Shown piece after piece: positions 47,085 through 59,616 of a stretch of 64,000 bases of DNA. The position numbers and the translations under genes are program-made. Each line of letters begins with the position of its first letter. Position 1 is the first letter of the stretch. The notes below the pieces were generated by a model. That model made no database searches. It was not told the DNA's origin and worked only from the letters and a program-made list of their open reading frames with translations. Source of the DNA: Meconema thalassinum (Eukaryota; Arthropoda; Insecta; Orthoptera; Tettigoniidae); assembly GCA_946902985.2 (NCBI GenBank), contig OX336389.2, positions 1,082,381,788 through 1,082,445,787 on the forward strand, read 5' to 3'.

Positions 47085-47914
47085 CGAAGTACGTCCAGAA
47101 AGTAAGTTCCGTTTGGTAATAACATTAAATTGTGTACAGATACAGAAAAAATATATATTGCACAAAATTCTACAACCCTTAAACTACTTTTCCACATAAC
47201 TGCCGAAATGTTGCAGGCATTTGTCGTAGCGTGGCACGAGTTTTTGTATACCTTCTTCATAGACGTGTGCCGCCTGTGTCTTCAACTAGTTGTACGTTCC
47301 GCTGCAGCGGTTTCAGAAGAACTGGTTCACGCGATTGATGACAAGATCCGGGAAAACCGCAGGTTTACAATTAGTGCTCTCGCTATGGAATTTCCCCAAA
47401 TCTCACGATCACTAATTCATGAAATTGTTACCGAAAAACTGAACTTTAGTAAACTTTGCCGACGTTGGATACCAAAGATTCTTACGGAGGGACACAAAAC
47501 AAAACGGATGGGTAGTGCACTTCAGTTTTTGACCCGTTACAATGAAGGTGGCGAAGAATTTCTGACACAGATAGTCACAGGAGATGAAACTTGGGTTTCT
47601 TACAACACCCCTGAAAGTAAGCGGCAATCAATGGAATGGAGGCACACTTCATCCCCAGCAAAGGTTAAGCCGAAACAAATCTTGACACCTCGGAAAATGA
47701 TGTTTCCAACTGGTTGAAGACACAGGCGGCAAACTTCTATGAAGAAGGTATCCAAAAACTTGTGCCACGCTATGAAAAATGCCTGCAAAAGTTCGGCAGT
47801 TATGTGGAAAAGTAGTTTAAGAGGTGTAGAATGTTGTGCAAGAAATAATTTTTCTGTATCTGTACACAATTTAATTTGATAACCAAACGGAACTTACTTT
47901 CTGGACGTGCCTCG
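47085..47914 (+). mobile_element. Mariner derivative with 208-bp inverted arms
   Basis: TA flanks both ends (47083-47084 and 47915-47916) and the tips read CGA(A/G)G(T/C)ACGTCCAGAAAG, typical mariner ends. The arms 47085-47292 and 47707-47914 are inverted copies of equal length with about 90% identity. The right arm contains the transposase C-terminus and 3' UTR, so the left arm is an inverted copy of the 3' end that replaces the original 5' end. The middle holds part of the transposase. Confidence 0.85.
47293..47817 (+). pseudogene. Mariner transposase, internally deleted
   Basis: 47293-47703 encodes the helix-turn-helix region (FTISALAMEFPQISRSLIHEIV), the linker and the first catalytic aspartate motif VTGDETWVSYNTPESKRQS. 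From about 47711 in another frame, WLKTQAANFYEEGIQKL leads to YVEK and a TAG at 47815-47817, the usual mariner end. The segment between, with the second and third catalytic acids, is deleted. The N-terminal residues are also lost, replaced by the inverted arm. The protein cannot be catalytic. Confidence 0.85.
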
Positions 47915-47916
47915 TA

Positions 47917-49234
47917 TATATGTGCTCTAACCACTATTTGTATGCGTGTATGTCTGCTTGTATGTTTCAGTCCTCTGTTTGTATGTTTCAGCAATATATA
48001 CATACAGTATATTAAACCCTGCCCCCGCATGCCAAGGGGTAGGCTACTAATCTTTTACTTTTACTTTTTGGATGATTGTGTGCGGCAGCGGAGTGTAGAT
48101 GACAACCATCTGCAATGTCAAGGTAACGAGAGTAGTAGCCCCTGCTCCCAGGCGTGGCTCCCCTCTCCGGTGTCGTGCCGGATGCGCCCGTGCCGAATGC
48201 TACCCGTGCCGCAAGCGACCCACCAATTTGCCATCGTACCACTAGCGATCCAAACACAGATGTATCGGAAAATCCGAAAATTTCTAACACATGTGTCTCT
48301 GCTAAAATTCCGCTTAGGTTAGGTTAGGTTTTGCACCGTAAAAATTGAAGAGCTTATTTCCAAAGTGACGTGAATCCAAAATTGGCGGTTTTTCAGCTTT
48401 TTCTTTCATAAGCAAGTTTATAGGTTTATAGCAAAGGTTTTAAGTCGCAATGCGTCGTATATCCCATATTAACAGAGATCTAAGAACTAAATTTATTTGC
48501 AAAGTTATGTAACTCCAACGGGTATTTATTTCCAATGTGTCTTATATCCATGTTGACCAATCCGATGGTTCTCTGGATATCACGTGATATCAACTTTGAA
48601 GAATATGTAGAGCATCAGTTTGTGTTTGTTGTGTTTAAACCATTTAAATGTTCATAAATGCCACTCATAGCGTATGATAATATATGATTTATTTCCAAAA
48701 TGTCTTAGCCTAACTCCTACTTACAGGAGACGATTACCACAATTTCCAATGATAGGAGATTTTTAAAACACAGTGTCAGCATAAAAGTAATGAATGAAAT
48801 TACATTATATTCATAATCATATCGGAATTTAATTATACGAAGAAACAAAAATGCGATTTCTGAAGATTTTCATTTCATAGATTTACGACACTTTGGAAAT
48901 AAGATCTCCAATTCTCCTCTCGACCAATGGGTCGCATGGGGCACTTGGGCACTCTAGGTGGGCGGACAGAGGCCCGAACCTAACCCCAGGCCAGCTGCCC
49001 GTCCGCCATTGCGGACGCGCTAGGCCCAGCAGTACCAAGCGAACTGATTCCCCAAACACAAATCTCGGCGAGGAAACGGACTACGTAACTTTTGCATGAC
49101 ACTCCTCCCGAACTAACATGACCTACCAGTGTCCATCCACATCCTTGCATGTGCTATCACCAAACTGCCAGGTTTTACGTGTAGGCAATCTTTCTTTTCT
49201 GCCTATATGGTTTTCCCCTGGCCCATACTCAACC
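47917..49234. other. No identified gene; short (TTAGG)3
   Basis: TTAGG is repeated three times at about 48315-48329, the insect telomere motif, too short to mean more. A GC-rich stretch at 48080-48250 has no recognised product. Mostly unassigned. Confidence 0.35.
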
Positions 49235-51459
49235 TATACCATATAGGCCTACCTATGTTAATATCCTTCATGATGCCTGGTAAATTGCAACTGCAATGGG
49301 ACAGGCACTAAGCCTCACAAGGCATTCCTTCCAAACCCCCATCTGTTTCTTCTACTATGTAGTTAACAGCATGTCGGTAGTAGTACTCTCTTTCGGTCAA
49401 AAATCGCAATAGCGATAGAAAAAATACAACTTCGCCTTGCAGCACAATGGTAGTCGGCAAGCCTTCTCAGCGCTTACATCATAACAACTTGTCTACTCAA
49501 GTAAGACACTCTCTCACCGAGCGCATGTTTACACGAGGTGCTGGAAATATACATTGCTTTCCTCTGGAACTTCGTAAAGCTGTACAATATTCAACTACGA
49601 ACCTACAAGTTACAAAATATTCTTCTTCGAGCTTCAAACATATCAGGATTTATTATTGGAGAGCAAGGAAGTCGCAGCAAGATCTAAACCAAATACAGCT
49701 ACAGTTTGTTTCAGCAGTTGGTTTTTCGGCATAAATATTCACCAGACATTACGGTAAGATGGTCATTTACCACGTCATGATGAGAATTCCAACTATTACC
49801 AGATTCTCAATTCTACATATGCTTTATCATGCACCTAGAACTGCACGTGGGAATGGCGGAAAAGAATGGATATAAGCATCAGTAACAAATCTCAAGGCTA
49901 CCCCGGCATCCGCTGGAGGGGATCTGTAAGCCCAGCTGTGGATAAGAAGACCTAGGAGACTGAGACCAGGTTCCCGAAAGATGGAAGGGAATTTGACATC
50001 TGGATCGAGCCAACCAAGAGGATCTCGTGGTGGCCGGACGCTAGGAAGCATGTAGACCATTCCTGGTTCTTTATGGGACCCAGGAACACGAGGAGTTCCA
50101 GCCGCTGATGTAATACTAAGGTCTGACACAACTTTTGCTTACTCTTAATAATTGTGGTTTTTGGGAACTGTTTTTGTGAACAGTTTATGTATTTTCTTCT
50201 TGGCATTCAAATTGTTGCATTGCGATGTGGAATACGAATACTGTTCGCCATGTGTTGGTCTTTGAGCACATCAAGTGTATGTTAGTTGCACCCCGCAGCG
50301 GGAGCAGTATTGGCCTTGTTTATTGGCAGAGGTGTTGCGTTTTCCTGTCCTGCATATTTTCCAGTCTAAGAACACGTATTTATTTTTCAAGCTTAGCCAC
50401 TAGTTCGTACTAGTTGTTTCTAGTACATTTCTTTTTCTGACGTCTTTCATGACATATTTTGTTTGCTCAACGTAGTTATGTATTGCTTTCCACTCAACGA
50501 TTGTTTATCGTATTTTCTGCTTTCACTAAACCTAACAGCATATTCGATATTTTATGCGAGAGGAATAACTTTTTCATGATGGTTAAATTTATTTAGAAAT
50601 AATTTGTGTATGACAAATACTGTTATTTTAATGGACGTATTTAATTGTGTGCTAAGATAGGAAGTGGTGTATTTCTAGAAATACACGGTCAGACCGAGTT
50701 GACTTTTGCTGCTCTTTGGCGTTTTACATTAATTAATTAATTTAATTTTCCATCCCGCAAACACCAACAGCGAACCATTATATCCTATTCTCCCCATACA
50801 CGTGCTTATTTGTTGTATAAGTCTGTTCCAGATATACATCCTCTACGGAACCAACCTGGCAGCGTCTTACAGCTACCCTCTGAAGCTCTTCAATTGCCTC
50901 AGTTCAAGAGGACTTCCTCACCAATACACCAGGCTTCGCCTTCACCGCCAGCTGACTACTCCATGAAGAAGCTTTACCTGTATAAGAAATTTTGTCGTTG
51001 TAACGTTTGCTATGTTTGTATAAAGTCCTTTGTTTCCATCTCCTACCCCCTCGCTTCCCCTTCCCCTCGCCAGCCAACTTCTGACGTGTGCGATATCGCT
51101 TACCTCTCTTCGTGCGCAGTTCGCTCGCTCTCTTGTTGTTGTTCAGCCGTCAAGGCTTCAGTGCGGTCGCGCTTTCTAACTGTTCTCACTTTTGCGTCAG
51201 ACGTCATACAGTTGGGGGCTCTCTCACGAGCTTGTCTCCTGTGCTCGAGAGACATTTAAAATCAGACGCCATGTCTGTATTTTAGATCAACGGTTACAAG
51301 GAACCATCGCCTACTCTACAAAAATGAGCTAAGTACAAAACTTCAATGTTTTAGTACTTTTAATACAATTTTATAGACAGTGTGAAGAATTGCAAACTAT
51401 TGTGCAATACTCGTCTTCAAGATATTTTTTTTCTTGTCATGCTTTAACTCTCTAAGCCA
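49235..51459. repeat. Large tandem duplication, unit 1 (2225 bp)
   Basis: Starts TATACCATATAGGCCTACC and runs to CTTTAACTCTCTAAGCC. Nearly identical to 51460-53684 with scattered substitutions and small indels. It holds an open frame of 95 codons (49447-49734, plus) that is unchanged in unit 2, one on the minus strand (50129-49827) that differs by single residues, and a longer one (50810-51259). None shows a known domain, and I do not call a gene. Confidence 0.9.
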
Positions 51460-53684
51460 TATACCATATAGGCCTACCTATGTTAATATCCTTCATGATG
51501 CCTGGTAAATTGCAACTGCAATGGGACAGGCGCTAAGCCTCACAAGGCATTCCTTCCAAACCCCCATCTGTTTCTTCTACTATGTAGTTAACAGCATGTC
51601 GGTAGTAGTACTCTCTTTCGGTCAAAAAACGCAATAGCGATAGAAAAAAGACAACTTCGCCTTGCAGCACAATGGTAGTCGGCAAGCCTTCTCAGCGCTT
51701 ACATCATAACAACTTGTCTACTCAAGTAAGACACTCTCTCACCGAGCGCATGTTTACACGAGGTGCTGGAAATATACATTGCTTTCCTCTGGAACTTCGT
51801 AAAGCTGTACAATATTCAACTACGAACCTACAAGTTACAAAATATTCTTCTTCGAGCTTCAAACATATCAGGATTTATTATTGGAGAGCAAGGAAGTCGC
51901 AGCAAGATCTAAACCAAATACAGCTACAGTTTGTTTCAGCAGTTGGTTTTTCGGCATAAATATTCACCAGACATTACGGTAAGATGGTCATTTACCACGT
52001 CATGATGAGAATTCCAACTATTACCAGATTCTCAATTCTACATATGCTTTATCGTGCACCTAGAACTGCACGTGGGAATGGCGGAAAAGAATGGATATAA
52101 GCATCAGTAACAAATCTCAAGACTACCCCGGCATCCGCTGGAGGGGATCTGTAAGCCCAGCTGTGGATAAGAAGACCTAGGAGACTGAGACCAGGTTCCC
52201 GAAAGATGGAAGGGAATTTGACATCTGGATCGAGCCAACCAAGAGGATCTCGTGGTGGCCGGACGCTAGGAAGCATGTAGACCATTCCTGGTTCTTTATG
52301 GGACCCAGGAACACGAGGAGTTCCAGCCGCTGATGTAATACTAAGGTCTGACACAACTTTTGCTTACTCTTAATAAACGTGGTTTTTGGGAAGTGTTTTT
52401 GTGAACAGTTTATGTATTTTCTTCTTGGCATTCAAATTGTTGCATTGCGATGTGGAATACGAATACTGTTCGCCATGTGTTGGTCTTTGAGCACATCAAG
52501 TGTATGATAGTTGCACCCCGCAGCGGGAGCAGTATTGGCCTTGTTTATCGGCAGAGGTGTTGCGTTCTCCAGTCCTGCATATTTTCCAGTCTAAGAACGC
52601 GTATTTATTTTTCAAGCTTAGCCACTAGTTCGTACTAGTTGTTTCTAGTACATTTCTTTTTCTGATGTCTTTCATGACATATTTTGTATGCTCAACGTAG
52701 TTATGTGTTGCTTTCCACTCAACGATTGTTTATCGTATTTTCTGCTTTCACTAAACCTAACAGCATATTCGATATTTTATGCGAGAGGAATAACTTTTTC
52801 ATGATGGTTAAATTTATTTAGAAATAATTTGTGTATGACAAATACTGTTATTTTAATGGAGGTATTTAATTGTGTGCTAAGATAGGAAGTGGTGTATTTC
52901 TAGAAATACACGGTCAGACCGAGTTGACTTTTGCTGCTCTTTGGCTTTTTACATTAATTAATTTATTTAATTTTCCTTCCCGCAAACACCAACAGCGAAC
53001 CATTATATTCTATTCTCCCCGTACACGTGCTTATTTGTTGTATAAGTCTGTTCCAGATATACATCCTCTACGGAACCAACCTGGCAGCGTCTTACAGCTA
53101 CCCTCTGAAGCTCTTCAATTGCCTCAGGTCAAAAGGACTTCCTCACCAATACACCAGGCTTCGCCTTCACCGCCAGCTGACTACTCCATGAAGAAGCTTT
53201 ACCTGTATAAGAAATTTTGTCGATGTAACGTTTGCTATGTTTGTATAAAGTACTTTGTTTCCATCTCCTACCCCCTCGCTTCCCCTTCCCCTCGCCAGCC
53301 AACTTCTGACGTGTGCGATATCGCTTACCTCTCTCCGTGCGCAGTTCGCTCGCTCTCTTGTTGTTGTTCAGCCGTCAAGGCTTCAGTGCGGTCGCGCTTT
53401 CTCACTGTTCTCACTTTTGCGTCAGACGTCAAACATACAGTTGGGGGCTCTCTCACGAGCTTGTCTCCTGTGCTCGAGAGACATTTAAAATCAGACGCCA
53501 TGTCTGTATTTTAGATCAACGGTTACAAGGAACCATCGCCTACTCTACAAAAATGAGCTAAGTACAAAACTTCAATGTTTTAGTGCTTTTAATACAATTT
53601 TATAGACAGTGTGAAGAATTGCAAACTATTGTGCAATAATCGTCTTCAAGATTTTTTTTTCTTGTCATGCTTTAACTCTCTAAG
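51460..53684. repeat. Large tandem duplication, unit 2 (2225 bp)
   Basis: Same content as unit 1, immediately adjacent. Differences include a 4-bp change near 53430 (CGTCAAACATACAG versus CGTCATACAG) and a base change near 51648. The open frame at 52870-53514 (no ATG at its 5' edge) has no recognisable domain. Confidence 0.9.
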
Positions 53685-54837
53685 CTGGATTTATAAAGTG
53701 AAACTCGGTACTTCTTGTACTAAATGATTGGGATTATCTTCCCACTACGATGGATTTAATTTAAATTACCCACTGTCTATAAAAACTTAGCTTTTTCCTC
53801 CGCGGGACCTCTTTTGCCCATTTAACTGTCATCATGGTTCTAGAACATTCCACATGAACCAATATTTCTATAAGTAAAGCAATCTAGTATTTTTCCACTC
53901 AAATATGGGAATACTTGTCCTCACTGAGGAATTTACGTCACATAAACTGCTGGTCAACACCTAATTTGCTTGCCACCGTGGGAACATTACCTCATCATTC
54001 AACTTCAACTCATAAACGTTTTAACTCAATAAATTCAGTCAAGCTCAACTTAAACCAAGTGTGCTAAACAAACGCAATAACATTTTCCTACTTTACGAAC
54101 TCCCATACATTGCAATTGTGAAATTTTTCAACTTGTCAACAAACTATCAGTGCTTCGATTGTGTGTGCTTCCGCGCCGCGTTCTACGAGAGCAATAAAAT
54201 TGGCCAGAACATTATGTTTCCATCCTCCTTTTCCAAACACCTTCTACTAACAAATTTCTAATTAATTTATGTACCTAGTTATTTCTCTATGAGTCCTCGC
54301 CCTAAGTTTGTCGCCCTCCCATTTTTCTCCATGTACAATTTATTAACTCTGCGAAAATACAAGAAGTTGTAGAAACTTCTTTTTATTCTTTCCTCTTTCT
54401 TTTTTTATCCTGCTAATACAGGAATTGTTAACTTTCTAAATATTAATCTATTGTACTCAAGCTCTTTTCTTCAGGATTCGTCAATACGACCTGCACACGT
54501 TGTATGTTTAAAACAGTAATTTCTGTGTAAAATAGCGGTAATTTCCGCTTGTAATGTTTTCTTCTTTCCTGTAATTATCAGGAATCAAAGATTTGTTTAT
54601 AGATTTTCAGATTGTCATAGTGGCACTCTAAAAGTGCTTGAATTGCACATAATCAAACTATCAAAATTATGCTTGTTTTATAATTATCTCTCCATTTCTT
54701 ATTCAAAAGCATAACCTTTAAAATCTTTGAAAGATTTTTGTGTTTTCACAAGTTCGAAACTTGTACACTATTGTTCATAGTAAATTTTTACCCTGTTGGG
54801 TCTGAGACCTTTGGATTGTAGAACTAACCAAAGAAAA
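53685..54837. other. No identified gene
   Basis: AT-rich; the flank into which the BEL/Pao element inserted. Nothing recognised. Confidence 0.35.
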
Positions 54838-54842
54838 GATTC

Positions 54843-55087
54843 TGTTGTGTGCAAACATTCTCTCTGGTAGCTCATAAGGGAATTCCACATTTACTTAATT
54901 ACGACGTTTATTATCTTAAAACTAACTGGAACATAAGAGGACAATATACAATAATATAAGACAAGGAGCTCATGAAGTCAAAGATATGGCATTACACGGA
55001 ATGCGCAAGATACCCGACCGTGCTGTGGGCGGTGCCGTACGTGGGCACTGGGTGAACTACCATTAATATAGGGAGCAGCAGCGTACA
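54843..55087 (-). repeat. 3' LTR of BEL/Pao
   Basis: Plus strand starts TGTTGTGTGCAAACATTC and ends GCAGCGTACA. Nearly identical to the other LTR with a few changes near 55010-55080. Confidence 0.93.
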
Positions 55088-56790
55088 TGCCGCCCACCTA
55101 ATTTGTCAAACAAATTACAAAATTGGTAGCAATTCATACACACACTTCTCCAACGCACGTCTCTAGCAACTAACAACAGAAACTGTACACATACAAATAT
55201 AAGAAATAAAAAGGAACACAGTACAGAGGTAGTCCTTTAAATGAGCTCGTCAGGGAAAAGACTGATCCTTGTCACTAGCGTTTTATATGACCCTGGTTAG
55301 GATCAGTCAATGCGAAACCTCCTCTTTCGGGAAGGACTAGAAGTGAAGCTTCTAGTCTAGTCTAATAAACAAATGAACTTTACTAGGTAGGAAAAGATTG
55401 GTCATTGATAAGTAACTATTATTGGAAACAGTTTGCCAATAACAGTGATATTTATTCAAAAACAACTCTTAAAAGATTAACAATAAATAAATATATAAAC
55501 ATGCGATAGAAATACGACCTGTGGCAGGCCAACAACAAGTGAACAAGATTGCATAAACTTTGAATGCCAAAAGACATGAGAATGCATAAACTTTGAATGC
55601 CAAAAGACATGAGAATGCATAAACTTTGAATGCCAACAGACATGAGAATAAGTAACAACTTTGTTAATGAAGGTGACCAGGTAGCCTAAATTCAAAAAGT
55701 AAGACTATGCAGGGCATAATTTAACAGTGAGTACCGGTAACTATATTGCTCATTAATTACTTAAAATCTAGACTAGGACTGCACACTGCAAGTAGGCTTA
55801 GTTTATTTACAAAAAATCAACATTGACAAGCCGGTAGGGAGAACATCCCGCTAGTCGCCTGATAATTACAAAGCAAGGTTGTATGTAATTGAAATGCGAG
55901 CATTCCCAAAAACACCTTGATAGATTAAATAGAGAAATCACCATTCACCTTGTCAAATATGTGAACTGGTGCTAAGCCCAATAGCTTAAACAAGAATAGA
56001 GAAAGTGATGATTGGTTTTGCAAGATAACTAACATGCGAAAGAGAGAGAACAGTTGTTTTCTCATAGCCTACAGTTTGAAGGCAAAATACATGCTTAAAG
56101 CACTTAACTAATAGAAAGGAACAAGTTGCGTTAAGCATAGTTTAACAAGTTATATAAGTCATGTAACATAACCCCAAAAAAGGAAGATACATTTTTAAGT
56201 TTAGAAATTTTTTAGGTTATATTTGACACTTAGCTTGTTTGCGTTGGTTTAGAGGAATTTCCACATAATAGCAATAGAGGGAGCACTTGTTGATCACTTT
56301 TTTCCGTATTATTTCCTTAGAAATGTTGAAGAATTCGGGTCCATCACAGAATAAAATTTGAATATCACTTTTACTCGAGACAAACTGCCGTAGGCCAAGT
56401 TGAAGAATTCGTGTCCACCACAGAATAAAATTTGTATATCACTTTTACTCAAGACAAACTGCCGTAGGCGAAGTTGAAGAATTCGTTTTCAGCACAGAAT
56501 AAAATTTGTATATCACTTTTACTTAAGACAAACTGCCGTAGGCCTAGTATCGATGTTAACTTATATAGATTTCTTAAAACTCGCTTGTGATTGTTTATAA
56601 TGCACTGTGGGTTTGACTAGAAGCTTTGTGCAATGCATCAGCACATCGCATTGAGACATTTTGGTGACTGGCTGGTGATGTAGGCGAGGTTCAGGCTTTA
56701 CACCGGCGAACATGCTAGATGCGTGATGTGGACAGGTGACGTCGGCCAATCCGAGAGCGTGGAGAATTCTCGAAGGAAGCTGAAGGCCAA
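55088..56790 (-). other. 3' untranslated region of BEL/Pao with two tandem repeats
   Basis: Contains three copies of a 33-bp unit (55551-55649, GCATAAACTTTGAATGCC) and three copies of a 74-bp unit (56325-56546, GTTGAAGAATTCG). A purine-rich AGGTGGGCGGCA on the minus strand just before the LTR (55088-55099) is the likely polypurine tract. No env-like frame was seen. Confidence 0.7.
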
Positions 56791-57585
56791 TCACAATAAG
56801 GGGCCAACTGAAATTAACCTCGTGACCAACATTATTTCCGGAAAAGATGTACAGTATCGCGGAACACGTGCGAGCTGGTACAAATTGAAAAAAAAAAGAT
56901 GGAATGACAATGACAGGTAAGAGGTTATGTTATAATCAAAATAAGTGAACTTTGTAAATTTCACTGAAAAGTGAACAGACCCTTTGCTTGTCCGCAAAGT
57001 TACTACACGAACCAAGCCATCAATCCCTGGATGAAGCTCTTCAATTATTTCGGTTGGCCACGTGAGGGGGGGAGTATTGTCTTCTTTCAGAAGTACCAGC
57101 CTTCCTGCTTTGAGGTTGGGTTGATTCTGAAGCAACTTGGAACGCTGCTGGAGCTGGCCCAAGTAATCAGTTGACCAGCGTTTCCAGATGAGTCGTCGGC
57201 ACCGCTGGACCAATTGCCATCTTGACAGCCGTGCTGATGGCGCTATGTGACAATCAGGTTCAGGGAAAGAGACTAAAGGCTCGCGAGTCAAGAAATGACC
57301 TGGGGTGAGGAAAGCGTATTCATCAGGACTGTTGGGTATTGCGACGATTGGTCTCGAATTTAAACATGCTGCAATTTGTTTGAGCAGTGTGGTTATTTCT
57401 TCAAAGGTTAGCACAGTGTTACCGGCAACCTTCTTAAGGTGGGTCTTCACTGATTTTATACCTGCTTCCCACAGTCCGCCAAAGTGAGGGGAGTGAGGAG
57501 GTATGTGATGCCAACGAATTCCTTCTTCAGCTGTGTAGTTCAATACATTCGTCTGATGATCTTCTGTCCGGATGAAGCGTGACAA
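56791..57585 (-). pseudogene. BEL/Pao integrase C-terminal half
   Basis: 264 codons that continue the integrase core from the previous block. YTAEEGIRWHHIPPHSPHFG and GLWEAGIKSVKTHL hold the third catalytic acid (E in LWEAG) of the DDE core. Further down, CLNSRPIV and the TPGHFL motif lead to the C-terminal domain (DUF5641 type: RWQLVQRCRRLIWKRW, then GRLVLLKEDNTPP). The protein ends at 56791. A TGA near 57616 and a few lost codons separate it from the first part. Confidence 0.9.
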
Positions 57586-57615
57586 TTCATCTAATTTCCT
57601 TCTTGCTCCGGTATA

Positions 57616-58449
57616 TCACGTGCCATTGTCACTGTACATGTGACTGCAACGGCCACGTCTTGAAATGAATCTTCTTAAGGCGGCAATAAACGCCTCCGTG
57701 GATAGCTCACTGACGGCCTCAATGTGTACTGCCTTGGTCGCCATGCACACACACAATGCTATGTAGCATTTCTTCTGAGTTTTACTTCGTGGATTTCCAT
57801 ATTTCACACGCAGCGGACCTCCATAATCCACACCACAATGAGAGAATGGCTTGCTAGGGGTCACTCTAGGCTTAGGCAATTGTCCCATGAGTTGACTGGT
57901 GTCATTGGTCTTCGCTCGGAAGCATGTTAAACAACTGCGGATCACCTGCCTGATAGCAGATCGGCCATTGGTTATCCACCACCGTTGCCGCAACGAAGCT
58001 AAGATAAGTTGGCTTCCCGCGTGCAGAATTCGTGTGTGTTCATTCCAAATAAGTAATTCCGTGACATGATGCTTAGGTGGCAGTATCAAAGGATGTTTTT
58101 GTTCAAATGATGCTTCAGCATTCTCTAGTCTACCGCCCACCCTCAATAGATTGACACTATCTAGGAAAGGGTGCAGAGTGAGAAGTTTGCTCTGAAGTGA
58201 CACTGCGTTCTTTTTATGTAAATTATGAATCTCCTGACTGTACGAGCAATGCTGAACGATGCGAATGATTGCTGTCAGACTATCGCGAAGTTCGGCAGTA
58301 GTCATAGGTCCATGCCGTCTTGCTGCTGGATCCTGCTTTAGATTGTGAAAAAACCTGAGAATGTAAGCAACTACTGTGTGTAGTTTAGTCCAGCTGGAAA
58401 AACGGATGAAAATGTTATCTGCATTGTGATTACTCGCCACGAAACACAA
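57616..58449 (-). pseudogene. BEL/Pao integrase N-terminal half
   Basis: 277 codons: a linker after RNase H, then the H2C2 zinc-binding part (HVTELLIWNEHTRILHAG and SCLTCFRAK) and the start of the rve core with GVDYGGPLRVK (first catalytic D) and MYSDNGT (second D). A TGA follows directly after SDNGT. Integrase inserts the DNA copy into the host genome. Confidence 0.93.
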
Positions 58450-58465
58450 TCTTACTCCTCGTTGT

Positions 58466-59224
58466 TCAGGAATTTCGGTTGGTCGAAGGATCCGTAATCA
58501 GCCAAACGGGCCCCGCCCACCATGCTCGATTGCTTAGAAGTCGATGTGGCTCAGTTCCCCTGGAGATAATATCTGCTGGATTGTCCTGTGATGAGACATG
58601 GTTCCAATCTTGCTGAGACGTCAGTTTGTGAATTTCCGACACCCTGTTGGCCACATATGTTTTCCAAGCTAAAGAATTGCCTGCAATACAGGCTAGAACA
58701 ACAGTGGAGTCTGTCCAATAATATCGTCGACATGAATGCAACTTAAGGGCCTCAATCACCCTTTCCATTAGTCTGCTCAGAAGTAGTGCGCCATTCAACT
58801 CCAGTCTTGGAAGCGACACTTTCTTCAAAGGGGCTACTCTAGATTTTGAACAAAGAAATTGAACGGAGATTGTTCCATTGGAGTTGATGCAACGTAGATA
58901 AACGCATGCACCGTAGGCTCTTTCTGACGCATTAGAAAACCCGTGAAGTTCAACATTGGCATTCATGCCATCTGCTGTAACCCTCCATGGTACATGGATT
59001 TCATTTAGTTTAGGGAGCTGCTGATGTATCTGTTTCCATTGTGTCTCAAGTTCTGAGGGCAATTTGCCATCCCAATCCAGGTGTTGTTGCGAAAGAACTT
59101 GTATAAACAACTTGCATTGAATAATTACAGACCCTATGAATCCCAATGGGTCATAAATGGACGCTACATTGGCCAACACTGATCTCATTGTCCAAGTCAC
59201 ATTATTGCAGTTGAGGGCCCCCAC
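58466..59224 (-). pseudogene. BEL/Pao RNase H region
   Basis: 252 codons in a different frame from the rest. It starts with the Pao-type connection motif (VLANVASIYDPLGFIG), then WRVTADGM and HGFSNASERAYGACVYLR. SLPRLELNGALLLSRL, YWTDSTVVLACI and NPADIISRG are the conserved RNase H and Peptidase_A17-region motifs. The block ends at 58466 and integrase resumes 16 bp later in the first frame, so two compensating shifts frame this segment. Confidence 0.9.
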
Positions 59225-59256
59225 TGAGAATTAAAATGGGTCATGACTCGAATGCC

Positions 59257-59607
59257 TCAACAAACCAAGAGTTTTTTGGCGCCATCTTCAAAGGTAAGAC
59301 TGCATGACACCTGGCTCTCGCGAAGTGTTAATGGGATGGCTTCAAAAATATCAGGATTGTTGGATCGCCTTTTACGGATGGGAAATCCTCCGGTTTTCAG
59401 GAGCGATGTGAGGTCTTTGTATAATTGGATGGCTTCTTCAATGGTATCTGACCCTGTCAAAAGATCATCAACGTAGAAGTCTCTTTTGGTAATTTTGGCT
59501 GCTGTAGGGTATGTGTCTTGACCAGCGAGTGCCACCTGCAGTAAACAACGGGTAGCTAGATAAGGAGCCGCTGAAGTACCATAGGTTACTGTAGTCAATC
59601 GGTACAT
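59257..59607 (-). pseudogene. BEL/Pao reverse transcriptase, second part
   Basis: 116 codons with TTVTYGTSAAPYLATRCL and the polymerase box FYVDDLLTGSD (the YVDD catalytic pair intact). The previous block ends in a TGA at 59617 three codons before this one begins, in the same frame. It stops at 59257, where the frameshift into the RNase H block occurs. Confidence 0.93.
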
Positions 59608-59616
59608 ATCCAGTTG

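Noticed and set aside
47130..47290. N-terminal extension of the mariner frame as a novel domain
   Set aside because: It is the antisense translation of the inverted C-terminal arm.
51207..51235. TTGGGGGCTCTCTCACG as a retroviral-type primer-binding site
   Set aside because: It occurs in both units of the 2225-bp duplication together with the sequence after it, so no LTR-internal-LTR arrangement fits.
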